From positions 6,190,001-6,254,000 of the forward strand of contig NZ_JAFBBP010000001.1 in assembly GCF_016907275.1 (NCBI RefSeq): a stretch of 64,000 nucleotides of DNA, in the 5' to 3' direction. Below are positions 25,223 through 33,335 of this stretch, one piece after another. The translations under genes and the position numbers were made by a program. Origin of the DNA: Micromonospora luteifusca. GTDB taxonomy: Bacteria; Actinomycetota; Actinomycetes; Mycobacteriales; Micromonosporaceae. Position 1 is the stretch's first letter; every line of letters starts with the position of its first letter. The notes under the pieces were generated by a model. The model worked only from the letters and a program-made list of their open reading frames with translations. It was not told the origin of the DNA and searched no databases.

Positions 25223-25984
25223 ATGACGGTGCTGCAGGAGTTTGTCGCCGCTCTTTCCAGCGGCCGGATCCAGGTTGTCGACCTCACCGCTCCGCTCTCG
25301 GACCAGACCCCGATCCTGGGTCTGCCCGAGCAGTTCGGCCAGACCTGGCCGTTCCGGCTCAGTGAGATCAGCCGGTACGACGACCGCGGTCCGGCCTGGT
25401 ACTGGAACAACTTCTCCACCGGCGAGCACACCGGCACGCACTTCGACGCCCCGGTGCACTGGGTCTCCGGTCAACAGGGCGCGGACGTGTCGCAGGTCCC
25501 GGTGAGCCAGTTGATCGCCCCGGCGGTCGTGATCGACCATGCTGCCGACGCCGCCGACGACCCTGATTTCCTGCTCGAGGTCGAGCACATCAAGGCGTGG
25601 GAGGCGGATCACGGTGCCCTGCCCGCCGGTGGCTGGCTGCTCTACCGCACCGGCTGGGACGCGTACGGCGACGACCCGGAGCGGTACGCCAACGCCGGGC
25701 GTACCCCGGGCATCTCCGTCGAATGCGCCCGCTGGCTGGCCGAGGAGTCGCCGATCCAGGGCGTCGGGGTGGAGACGGTCGGCACCGACGCGGGTGCCGC
25801 GCACTCGTTCGACCCGCCGTTCCCGTGCCACTCGTTCCTGCTCGGCCAGGAGAAGTACGGCCTGACCCAGCTCCGTAACCTGGCGCAGTTGCCGGCGACC
25901 GGCGCGGTGGTGATCGCCGGACCACTGCCGATCGTCTCTGGGTCCGGCAGCCCGTGCCGGGTCCTCGCGCTGGTCGAACGGTAG
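25223..25984 (+). CDS. Cyclase-family metal-dependent hydrolase
   Basis: A 253-residue member of the cyclase/kynurenine-formamidase-like family. The metal-binding signature EHTGTHFDAPVHW (about residues 68-80) is intact, preceded by VVDLTAPLSDQTPILGLPEQ and followed by LLYRTGWDAYGD and VGVETVGTDAGAAHSFDPPF. The family hydrolyses amides or lactone-like bonds with Zn or Mn. It is followed after 13 nt by a ThDP-dependent enzyme, so the two probably act in one catabolic route, with the cyclase releasing a 2-oxo acid or an amide precursor. A TACCGT box ends 7 nt before the ATG. Confidence 0.88.
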   Translation: MTVLQEFVAALSSGRIQVVDLTAPLSDQTPILGLPEQFGQTWPFRLSEISRYDDRGPAWYWNNFSTGEHTGTHFDAPVHWVSGQQGADVSQVPVSQLIAPAVVIDHAADAADDPDFLLEVEHIKAWEADHGALPAGGWLLYRTGWDAYGDDPERYANAGRTPGISVECARWLAEESPIQGVGVETVGTDAGAAHSFDPPFPCHSFLLGQEKYGLTQLRNLAQLPATGAVVIAGPLPIVSGSGSPCRVLALVER

Positions 25985-25997
25985 GACCGGGCCACAG

Positions 25998-27656
25998 ATG
26001 CGGGTAGCCGAGGTGGTCGGGCGGGTTCTGTACGCACACGGCGCACAGTACGTCTTCGGAGTGGTCGGCAGCGGCAACTTCCACGTCACGAACGCGCTCG
26101 TGGCGGCCGGCGCCCGATTCGTCGCGGCGGCCCACGAGGGCGGCGCGGCGAGCATGGCGGACGGGTACGCCCGCACCTCCGGGACGGTGAGCCTGCTCTC
26201 GGTGCACCAGGGTCCCGGCGTCACCAACGCGCTGACCGGCCTCACCGAAGCCGCGAAGAGCCGTACGCCGATGGTGGTCCTGGCCCCGGAGGCGACCGCG
26301 CCGCGTTCGAACTTCTTCATCGACCTGCCGGCGCTCGCCGCTGCGGTCGGGGCCGACTTCCATCGGGTACGCGCGACACACGCGGCCGAGGACGCGGGCG
26401 CGGCGTACCGGGCCGCCGCCCGGGGTGCGACGGTGGTGCTGGGCCTGCCGTTGGAGGTGCAGCTCACCGTGACCGAACCGTGGTCCGGCCCGGTCCCGCC
26501 GGTCGCGCCGACCCGGACCACCGACCCGGAGGTTGAGCCGTTGCTGGCCGCGCTCCAGGCCGCACGTCGACCGGTCTTCATCGCGGGTCGGGGCGCCCGG
26601 GCGGCCCGGGAACCGTTGACCCGGCTCGCCGACGCGTGCGGCGCGCTGCTCGCGGTCTCGGCCGCGGCGAAGGGCCTGTTCGCCGGCAACCCGTGGAACA
26701 TCGACGTGGCCGGCGGCTTCGCCACCCCGCTCGCCGCCGAGCTGATCGGCGCGGCGGACCTGGTCGTCGCGTGGGGCAGCACGCTGAACATGTGGACCAC
26801 TCGGCACGGAGAGCTGATCCCGTCCTCCGCCGTCGTCGTCCAGGTCGACCACGATCGGGCCGCGTTCGGGGTGAACCGGCCGGTCGACCTGACGGTGGCC
26901 GGCGAGGTGGCGGTGGTCGCCGAGGCGGTGCTCGGTCGGCTGCGCTCCGGCTCCGCGGGGCCCGTGGACGCCGGGAGCGGCGGCTGGCGTACGCCGGAGC
27001 TGGCACAACGGATTCGCGACCACGGCCGGTGGCGGACGGTTCCGTACTCAGACGAGGGTGGATCGGCGCGGGATGGCGCCCCGGCGACGATCGACCCGAG
27101 GACGCTCTCTGCCGCCCTGGACGACCTGCTGCCGCCCGACCGGACGGTGGCGGTCGACTCCGGCAACTTCATGGGCTACCCGTCGATGTGGCTCGACGTG
27201 CCGGACGTGGCCGGATTCTGTTTCACCCAGGCGTTCCAGTCGATCGGGCTCGGCCTGGCCAGTGCGCTCGGCGCGGCGGTCGCCCGGCCCGACCGGCTCA
27301 CCGTCGCAGCGCTCGGTGACGGAGGCTTCGTCATGTCCGCGACCGAACTGGTCACCGCAGTCCGGTTGGCGCTACCCCTGCTCGTCGTGATCTACGACGA
27401 CGCGGCGTACGGCGCCGAGGTGCACCATTTCCGCCCGGACGGGCACCCATTGGAGACGGTGACCTTCCCCGAGACCGACCTGGCCGCGATCGCCCGTGGT
27501 TACGGCTGCGACGGGTTGACCGTCCGGACCGTCGACGATCTCGAGCCGGTACGCCGCTGGCTCGCTGGTCCCCGTACCCGGCCGCTGGTGGTCGACGCCA
27601 AGGTGAGCGCCGCGCGCGGCTCGTGGTGGCTGGAGGAGGCGTTCCGTGGCCACTGA
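25998..27656 (+). CDS. Thiamine-diphosphate-binding decarboxylase/acetolactate-synthase-like protein
   Basis: A 552-residue three-domain ThDP enzyme: N-terminal domain with the activating Glu in AAHEGGAASMADGYAR and HQGPGVTNALTGLTEA; central domain about 185-320; C-terminal ThDP/metal domain with GDGGFVMSATELVTAVRLAL. The metal motif normally ends in NN or ND; here it reads VIYDDAAYG, with Asp at the first position, which may still ligate Mg. It is coupled to the cyclase gene. Substrate unknown; true anabolic acetolactate synthase is unlikely because no small subunit or ilv genes are nearby. Confidence 0.88.
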   Translation: MRVAEVVGRVLYAHGAQYVFGVVGSGNFHVTNALVAAGARFVAAAHEGGAASMADGYARTSGTVSLLSVHQGPGVTNALTGLTEAAKSRTPMVVLAPEATAPRSNFFIDLPALAAAVGADFHRVRATHAAEDAGAAYRAAARGATVVLGLPLEVQLTVTEPWSGPVPPVAPTRTTDPEVEPLLAALQAARRPVFIAGRGARAAREPLTRLADACGALLAVSAAAKGLFAGNPWNIDVAGGFATPLAAELIGAADLVVAWGSTLNMWTTRHGELIPSSAVVVQVDHDRAAFGVNRPVDLTVAGEVAVVAEAVLGRLRSGSAGPVDAGSGGWRTPELAQRIRDHGRWRTVPYSDEGGSARDGAPATIDPRTLSAALDDLLPPDRTVAVDSGNFMGYPSMWLDVPDVAGFCFTQAFQSIGLGLASALGAAVARPDRLTVAALGDGGFVMSATELVTAVRLALPLLVVIYDDAAYGAEVHHFRPDGHPLETVTFPETDLAAIARGYGCDGLTVRTVDDLEPVRRWLAGPRTRPLVVDAKVSAARGSWWLEEAFRGH

Positions 27657-27707
27657 GCCATCGCCGTGGGTGCGGCGACGCGGAGCAGCGTAACGACGGG
27701 GCAGCGA

Positions 27708-29003
27708 TCAGCGGTTGAGGTAGGCGGTCAGGCCACCGAGTTCCTCGCTGGCGATGAACACCGACCGCACGTTGAGGATGGCTTCCTCGACGTGGGCCGG
27801 GCAGCCCCACGCCGCGTCGCCCCACGAATCGGCGATCTTGATCTCGGCCGGCGCGGTGCAGCCGGCGGCGCCGCCGAGCTGGCAGTGCTCGGGGTGCGGC
27901 GTGGCGGCCTGCGCGGCCGCGGCGGCACGCATCTGGGTGGCGAGTTGCGCAGCGGCGGCGGCGCGCTGCTCAGCCTCGGCGCGCAGCTCCCGCTCCACGC
28001 GTAGCACCTTGGCGAGCTCGTCATTGGCTGACTGGGCGCGTGCTTCGGCGGCGAGTTTCGCCTGCTCGATATGGTGGCGTTCGATGGCGAGGGCGGCGGT
28101 GCCGGCGAAGAGCCGGGTGAGAGCGAGGTCGGTGTCCTGCGGGACGCGCGGGGTGCGGTGGTACATCGCAAAGGTGCCCAAGAGGCCGCCGTCGCGGGCC
28201 AGAATCGGCGTGGACCAGCAGGCGGCCAATCCGGCCTGGCCGGCCAGGTCCCGGAAGTCGTCCCAGAACGGATCGGTGGCGATGTCGGTGACGATGACTG
28301 GTTCCCGCCGGTGGGCCGCGGTGCCGCACGAGCCGACACCCTCGCCGGTCGCGATGCCGTCGATGGCCTGGTTGTAGAAGTCGGGCAGGCTCGGCGCGGC
28401 GCCGTGACGCAGGTGCCGGGCGTCGGGATCGGCGAGCAGGACGGAGACGAGCACCTCCTGCGGTGCGAGGTTTTCGATACAGCGGGCCATACCGTCGAGC
28501 ACCTCGGTCAGGGGCGCCTGGCGGGCGATCTGCTCCAGCAGGGCACGGTGTTCGGTCATCAGCCGTTGGGCATGTTTGACCTGTGTGGTCTCCACGCCGA
28601 TCACGCGGATTCCGATCATGTTGCCGTCGGCGTCTCGGCGCGGTTCGTAGGTGAAGTCGAAGAAGGCCTCCCGAGCGTGTGGGCCGTTGCCCAGCACGAC
28701 CCGGACGTCACGGCCGGTGTGGGGCTCACCCGTGTGGAAGACCTGGTCCAGCAGGGCGATGAAGCCTTGACCGGCCAGTTCAGGCATCAGTTCGGCGAGC
28801 GCGACCCCGACGCGGGCCCGTTCTTCGCCGATGGTGGCGAAGAACGCCGGGTTTGCCGTCTCCACCAGGTGTGCCGGCCCCGCCAGCGACGCGAAGACGG
28901 CGATGGACTGCCCGAACAACGCCCGCAGGTCTTCCTCCGCTGCTCGCCCGGCAGCCGGCGGACCCGCAGCAGCAGTAGGCCTTTGGCCCGGTACGGCCGT
29001 CAT
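27708..29003 (-). CDS. PAS-GAF signalling protein with cysteine-containing C-terminal domain
   Basis: A 431-residue soluble sensor without an output kinase or cyclase domain. A PAS domain lies at about 25-150 (TANPAFFATIGEERARVG, EAFFDFTYEPRRDADGNMIG) and a GAF domain at about 175-325 (VLVSVLLADPDARHLRHGA, ACWSTPILARDGGLLGTFAM). A coiled coil follows at about 330-375. The last 65 residues hold HCQLGGAAGC and WGCPAHVEEAI, a Cys pattern suggestive of a small metal or redox site. ATG 29003 has GAGAGG upstream; upstream in-frame codons are Arg-rich and rejected. It may be an adaptor to a separate effector. Confidence 0.83.
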   Translation of the reverse strand: MTAVPGQRPTAAAGPPAAGRAAEEDLRALFGQSIAVFASLAGPAHLVETANPAFFATIGEERARVGVALAELMPELAGQGFIALLDQVFHTGEPHTGRDVRVVLGNGPHAREAFFDFTYEPRRDADGNMIGIRVIGVETTQVKHAQRLMTEHRALLEQIARQAPLTEVLDGMARCIENLAPQEVLVSVLLADPDARHLRHGAAPSLPDFYNQAIDGIATGEGVGSCGTAAHRREPVIVTDIATDPFWDDFRDLAGQAGLAACWSTPILARDGGLLGTFAMYHRTPRVPQDTDLALTRLFAGTAALAIERHHIEQAKLAAEARAQSANDELAKVLRVERELRAEAEQRAAAAAQLATQMRAAAAAQAATPHPEHCQLGGAAGCTAPAEIKIADSWGDAAWGCPAHVEEAILNVRSVFIASEELGGLTAYLNR

Positions 29004-29224
29004 GGTGTGGTGTCGCCTCTCGTCTGCGGATGCGGGGATCGACCGGTCGTGCCGCCGGTGACGGAGGCCGCGGTGCGGTGGGAGTTGGCTGAGGCCGCTG
29101 GTGCAGCGTACCCACGTGCCCCGCCGATCACGTCTTACCCACCAACCAGGCACCGCAACCCGTCGCCGAGCTAGGAGCGTGTCTCAGTAACCCCGCCTTC
29201 GACCGTCCCTGCCATAGTGGGCGC

Positions 29225-29857
29225 ATGCAGTTGATCAAATATGGCCACGCCTGTGTGCGCCTGGAGGCGGACGACCGGGTGCTGGTGATCGACCCGGGGA
29301 CGTTCTCGGAGGCCGAAGCGCTCGACGGGGTCGACGAGGTGCTGGTGACGCACGAGCACCCCGACCACCTCGACATCGCCAAGCTCGTGGCGGCGAGTCA
29401 GCGCAACTCCGCGTTCCGGGTGTACCTGCCGTCGGCAGCGATCGAGTCGGCCCCCGAGCTGGGCGGCGCAGCTGTCGCCGTCGATGCGGGGCAGCGGTTC
29501 ACGGCGGCCGGGTTCGCCGTCGACGTCGTGGGCGGGGCACACGCCGAGATCTACGACGGTCTGCCCGGCTGCGCGAACGTCGGGTTCGTCGTCGACGGCA
29601 CGGTCTACCACCCGGGCGACTCGCTGTTCGTCCCGCCGTCGCCGGTGGCGACGCTGCTTGTGCCCGCTGCCGCACCCTGGCTCAAGCTCCGCGAGGCGTT
29701 GGACTTCGTGCGGGCGGTGCGGCCGAAGCAAGCGTTCCCGATCCACGACGCCACGCTCAACGAGCTCGGCCAGGAGTACTTCGACGGCTGGTTGGACTTC
29801 AAGGGCGGCACCGAGTACGCGCGCATCCCGGTCGGAGAGTCGGTGACAATCCGCTAA
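29225..29857 (+). CDS. MBL-fold metallo-hydrolase (UlaG-like)
   Basis: A 210-residue metallo-beta-lactamase-fold protein: MQLIKYGHACVRLEADDRVL start, metal motif THEHPDHLDI, GGAHAEIYDG, YHPGDSLFVP and a final FPIHDATLNE histidine. It most resembles the UlaG/RNase Z-like small MBL group of cytoplasmic phosphodiesterases or lactonases; substrate unknown. A CATAGT box ends 7 nt before the ATG. Confidence 0.88.
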   Translation: MQLIKYGHACVRLEADDRVLVIDPGTFSEAEALDGVDEVLVTHEHPDHLDIAKLVAASQRNSAFRVYLPSAAIESAPELGGAAVAVDAGQRFTAAGFAVDVVGGAHAEIYDGLPGCANVGFVVDGTVYHPGDSLFVPPSPVATLLVPAAAPWLKLREALDFVRAVRPKQAFPIHDATLNELGQEYFDGWLDFKGGTEYARIPVGESVTIR

Positions 29858-30128
29858 GAGCGTTGCTCAGCAACCGACAATCCGCGCATGTCTCGTGATC
29901 ATTCGAGAGGGATGATCCGGTTTTGCGTGATCGGGAAGGGTTGTTCGAGGCCGAGCCGGTCGAGCCAGAGCAGCCGCGGGCGCGTGCGGCAGCGGTGGGC
30001 AGGAAGTTCTGGGCGCTCGACCGTCCTCGATACCGGACGCGACGCCCCGATCGCCCGCCGAATCTTGGGTCCACACAACCACGAGAGTCAGCGGTGGCTA
30101 CTTGCTGTCCACGGACAAAGCCACACCG
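29858..30128. other. Intergenic region, nothing recognised
   Basis: About 270 nt after the MBL gene with only low-quality short frames on both strands. No hairpin of note and no RNA gene seen. Confidence 0.5.
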
Positions 30129-30338
30129 TCACTCAATCAGGTTGTCCGGATTGATGAGGGAGGTGTTCCGAGGCCCCGCCGACACCAGGACCCGCTCGTC
30201 CGTAGGGATCGGCACGTGGGGCGGCCCGGCCGGGTCGGGGCTGACGGCGAACCTTCCCAGGGGTACCCATGCCGGGAAGGGCTCACCGGAGCGCTGGTCA
30301 CCCGGTGCAACCCGGTCGGGCAACTCTCCAAACTGCAC
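30129..30338 (-). CDS. Possible small hypothetical ORF
   Basis: 69 codons from a GTG at 30338. The composition is protein-like (GPPHVPIPTDERVLVSAGP) and moderately GC3-rich. It lies in the same frame as the upstream membrane-protein gene and is separated from it only by that gene's TGA (30390-30392) and 17 sense codons. It could be an independent small gene, a former C-terminal domain split by a nonsense change, or chance. No family recognised. Confidence 0.3.
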   Translation of the reverse strand: MQFGELPDRVAPGDQRSGEPFPAWVPLGRFAVSPDPAGPPHVPIPTDERVLVSAGPRNTSLINPDNLIE

Positions 30339-30389
30339 CTCGTCGAGGTCGCCGCTAAGGGCGTCTCCGCAACCAAGGTCGCTGCGGCG

Positions 30390-30866
30390 TCAGCCGGCCA
30401 GATCGTCGCCCGCTCTGTGCCTGCGACGAACGTTCGCGCCCTGCAGGATGGCCGCGACGACGGCGGCCACCGCCGAGAGAAGTGTGAGCAGCAACGCTGG
30501 TGCCACGACACCTGTGATGTCTTCGCCGGTGCCGCGCGCCAGCACCATGACCGTGGCGATCCCCGCCACCATCAGGCCACCGGTGGCCAGCGCGAGGTAC
30601 TTGACGATCCTGAAGACGTTGGTTGCGTTCCTGGCCATGGTCAACCTCGCAAGGTCGGTCGCGCGCTCCCGGATGATGCCCGCGAACGTTTCGGCGAAGA
30701 TCCAGAGGATGAAGGCGCGATGCCCACGGCCCTCGGTTCCGGCTCGTTCGCGCCAGAGATCGGTGAACGTCTGCTCCATGCTGTCGGCAAAGCGTTCACG
30801 GTACGGCCCCGGATAAAGACCGAGCAGCCTTCGGTACCAGCGCCGATATCGTGTCTGCCCGTCCAT
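30390..30866 (-). CDS. Membrane protein with permease-prefix-like N-terminus
   Basis: 158 residues. The N-terminus RWYRRLLGLYPGPYRERFAD and the MEQTFTDLWRERA helix resemble the 'permease prefix' region found beside PadR regulators. Two C-terminal transmembrane helices follow (YLALATGGLMVAGIATVMVL and PALLLTLLSAVAAVVAAIL). It starts 2 nt after the PadR stop, so both are on one transcript. A membrane or transport role controlled by PadR is likely; the transported molecule is unknown. Confidence 0.75.
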   Translation of the reverse strand: MDGQTRYRRWYRRLLGLYPGPYRERFADSMEQTFTDLWRERAGTEGRGHRAFILWIFAETFAGIIRERATDLARLTMARNATNVFRIVKYLALATGGLMVAGIATVMVLARGTGEDITGVVAPALLLTLLSAVAAVVAAILQGANVRRRHRAGDDLAG

Positions 30867-30868
30867 GG

Positions 30869-31225
30869 TCAGACACCCATCGCCTTGGGTATGAGGGATC
30901 GCTCCTGGGCGACCGCGACGACCTGGCGGTATCGCTGCAACTCCGCCGCGAGGGTCTGTTGACCGAGCGCGGTGATGCCGTAGTAGACGCGGCGCTCGTC
31001 GTCCAAGTTCGGGTCGATCTTCTTGTCGCTCTCGCGGATCAAGCCCGCTTCGGTCATCCGGCGGATCGAGCCATAGAGCGTTCCTGGCCCCATCCTGACT
31101 TTTCCCCGGGAGTCGGACTCGACCTGTTTCATGATCCCGTAGCCATGGCGTTCCTGGGTTGAGAGCACGAGCAGGATGTGCAGCACCGCTGGGGTGAGGG
31201 GCCCACCGGTTCTGGTGCTCGTCAT
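30869..31225 (-). CDS. PadR-family transcriptional regulator
   Basis: A 118-residue repressor with the PadR winged helix: LTPAVLHILLVLSTQERHGY, RMGPGTLYGSIRRMTEAGLI and DERRVYYGITALGQQTL, plus a C-terminal dimer helix. First gene of a two-gene operon with a small membrane protein. The promoter spacer contains an 8-bp-arm palindrome, so autoregulation is likely. The ATG lies 7 nt from the -10, consistent with a leaderless mRNA. Confidence 0.93.
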   Translation of the reverse strand: MTSTRTGGPLTPAVLHILLVLSTQERHGYGIMKQVESDSRGKVRMGPGTLYGSIRRMTEAGLIRESDKKIDPNLDDERRVYYGITALGQQTLAAELQRYRQVVAVAQERSLIPKAMGV

Positions 31226-31231
31226 GAATCG

Positions 31232-31260
31232 AAACTATATCCGCAACGGATATACGTCAA
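31232..31260 (-). promoter_or_regulatory. PadR-operon promoter with palindromic operator
   Basis: Minus-strand TTGACG (31260-31255), 17 nt, TAGTTT (31237-31232). An inverted repeat TATATCCG-CAA-CGGATATA (plus-strand 31236-31254) occupies the spacer, the expected place for a PadR autorepression site. It is the most AT-rich palindrome in this part of the window. Confidence 0.75.
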
Positions 31261-31290
31261 GCTGTTGCGAGGCATACCTCTGCGGCGGCG

Positions 31291-31947
31291 TCAATCGTCG
31301 AACCCTTCCGCAGCGGCCTTGCCGGTATCTGCCGGTCCCGATGGATCGATATCTCTGGCGCAGAGGCGCCGCGCGCTCTCGCGGAAGGCCGTGCCAGCAT
31401 CGCCGATGCTCATCAGGTCCGCCTGTACCTGCTGTCCGGCGGTGTGGCCGAGACTGAGGATGGCTGCCACCAACCAATCCGCAGGCGTATCCCGGTGGAA
31501 CTCGCCTGACCGCTGCCCCCGACGGATGAGCGAGTCGAGTCGCTGGGTGATCGGCAGATGCCGTTCGTGCTCTTCCTGCGGGTTCGCACTGGCCATCACG
31601 GGACTGAGCAGGATCGGGTACCGGTGGAGAAGCGTCCAACTGGCATCCGCCCATCGGCTCAGGGTGTCTGCTGCGGGACCGGTTTCGAGCTCCACCGCAT
31701 CGATCGCCGCCACCACCTCGGCGGTGATTCGATCGACGATGGCGTTGAGCAACGCGTCGCGCGACGCGAAGTGAGCGTAGACGGTCTGACGGGCGACACC
31801 TGCCTCAGCTGCGATTTCTTCCATGGTCGCCTCGGGTCGCCTGCCTAGCAGGTTGATGGCGGCGTCGAGGGTTGCAACGATGCTTCGCTCGGCGTCGGCA
31901 CGCCGACGTCGCGTTCGTGGCTTGGATAACTCAGACACAGTTGTCAA
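31291..31947 (-). CDS. TetR-family transcriptional regulator
   Basis: About 218 residues: an Arg-rich N-terminus (PRTRRRRADAERS), TetR helix-turn-helix (ATMEEIAAEAGVARQTVYAH, FASRDALLNAIVDRIT), and a ligand domain with WADASWTLLHRYPILLSPVM. Start TTG 31947 or GTG 31938; the TTG lies within the divergent promoter. Reads away from two NTF2-like genes that it probably controls. Confidence 0.88.
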   Translation of the reverse strand: MTTVSELSKPRTRRRRADAERSIVATLDAAINLLGRRPEATMEEIAAEAGVARQTVYAHFASRDALLNAIVDRITAEVVAAIDAVELETGPAADTLSRWADASWTLLHRYPILLSPVMASANPQEEHERHLPITQRLDSLIRRGQRSGEFHRDTPADWLVAAILSLGHTAGQQVQADLMSIGDAGTAFRESARRLCARDIDPSGPADTGKAAAEGFDD

Positions 31948-31969
31948 GGCTACTTGGTTGGCTTAGATT
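31941..31969 (+). promoter_or_regulatory. Promoter of the NTF2-like gene pair
   Basis: TTGTCA (31941-31946), 17-nt spacer, TAGATT (31964-31969). The spacer contains CAAG-N4-CTTG, a possible half of the divergent TetR site. The transcript would start near 31976 with a leader of about 41 nt. Confidence 0.55.
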
Positions 31970-32016
31970 GGACATCGTCGTCAGAGTTAATTGACCTGCG
32001 ATGGGAGCGGTGCGAG

Positions 32017-32442
32017 ATGTCCAGTGAAGAGAGTCTCCCCGGCCGCAATCTCGGCGCGTACCTCATGGGGTATCCCGTGGAGGTCGCCTTCGGGGAGGAC
32101 GATGCCGCCGCGGTTTTCGATCGCTACCACACGCCCGACTTCGTGCTCTACAACGACGGGATACCACTCGACCGGGAGAAGCTCCTCGCGCATGTGCGGC
32201 CTGCTCGCCGGAGGGCCGCCAGCGTGCATACCGAACTTCATGAGACCTTGGTGTCTGGTGACCGCGTGGCGGCCAAATACGTCCTGACCGCGGTTATGGT
32301 CAAGGGCGCCGTCATCACCACCGAGATCTACATGTTCGGCCAGCTGGCCCGAGATGGGCGACTACAACGGGTCGACCAGCTGACGCGCCTGGTTCCGGCG
32401 CCCGTGGTGGCCGCAGACCCGACCGTGCTGCCGCCGCAATGA
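32017..32442 (+). CDS. NTF2-like (SnoaL-type) protein
   Basis: A 141-residue single-domain NTF2-fold protein (AAAVFDRYHTPDFVLYNDGI, HTELHETLVSGDRVAAKYVL, IYMFGQLARDGRLQRVDQL). Such proteins are small isomerases, hydrolases or binding modules. ATG 32017 has GGGAG upstream. The last bases overlap the next, related gene (ATGA), so the two may form a heteromer or act on one metabolite. Confidence 0.8.
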   Translation: MSSEESLPGRNLGAYLMGYPVEVAFGEDDAAAVFDRYHTPDFVLYNDGIPLDREKLLAHVRPARRRAASVHTELHETLVSGDRVAAKYVLTAVMVKGAVITTEIYMFGQLARDGRLQRVDQLTRLVPAPVVAADPTVLPPQ

Positions 32443-32834
32443 CCTCGGCCGACCCCCGCGACATCGCGCGTCGGCTCTACACGGCCATGGCCGACGGCGA
32501 CGCGGGGACCATCGCCGAACTGCTCCATCCCGCAGTAACCCTGTCCGTGCCAGGCACCAATCCGGTTGCCGGCCGGTACGAAGGCACGGCCAGCCTCGCC
32601 CGGTTCCTAGCCGCCAGCGCCGCGGTCGTCCCAGGCGGCGTGCGGACCCAGGTCATCGAGGTCCTGGGCGGCGGTCGGCACGCCGCGGTCTACGGCATCT
32701 CCCGTGCTACCCGACCCGGACAGCCACCACTTGAGAACCACACCCTTCACCTCATCACCGTCGACAAAGGGTCGATCATCTCTATCGACATTTATAACCG
32801 GGACCAGTCATCGGTCGACGCGTTTTGGTCCTGA
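32439..32834 (+). CDS. NTF2-like (SnoaL-type) protein
   Basis: A 131-residue ketosteroid-isomerase-like protein: DIARRLYTAMADGDAGTIAE, LLHPAVTLSVPGTNPVAGRY, LARFLAASAAVVPGG and ENHTLHLITVDKGSIISIDI. Same fold as the preceding gene, coupled to it by ATGA and probably under the divergent TetR regulator. Substrate unknown. Confidence 0.83.
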   Translation: MTSADPRDIARRLYTAMADGDAGTIAELLHPAVTLSVPGTNPVAGRYEGTASLARFLAASAAVVPGGVRTQVIEVLGGGRHAAVYGISRATRPGQPPLENHTLHLITVDKGSIISIDIYNRDQSSVDAFWS

Positions 32835-33335
32835 GACGGCTGGATACCACCAATATCAGGCGTTCGTATCCGAGTTGCCGCCCTCGCCGGTACAACTCGA
32901 ACGCGGATAGTGCCGGCTTCCCGACATAGGTGTGGAGCCCCACTGTCGTGCCGTCGGCGGGCCTGAAAAAGGGCCTGGCTGCGGTAGCACCAGTAGATCG
33001 TCTCGGTCCTGACCGCATCCGCGTCCCGCACGTGACGACAGTCCGTCCGAGGACGAGGGCTCGACTGGGTCCTGGCCGATAAGGCGTACACATCGATGCG
33101 AACCCGGCTTACCCGCCACGGCGGCGATTCCGGCCTTCGCCTCGGATGTGCCTGCGGAGACAGGCCGCCATGGCACAAACGCGATCCCTGCCCGCTCGCG
33201 AGCCGCAAGAACGGGCTCACCGGCCAGGCGCGATGACCGCAGACGAGCCTGCATCGATCAAGGTGTTGCCCCTGGATCTCCACCTGCGCCCGCACACGCC
33301 GATTCCTTTCGAGTACGCCGGCGGTCGGTATTGAC
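32835..33335. other. Intergenic region with possible minus-strand coding remnant
   Basis: About 500 nt without a clear gene. On the minus strand around 32850-32990 one frame reads RPADGTTVGLHTYVGKPAL followed by AFELYRRGRQLGYERLILVV, which is protein-like. It runs into the end of the NTF2-like gene and has no usual start context. It is best seen as a remnant or coincidence. Confidence 0.35.
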
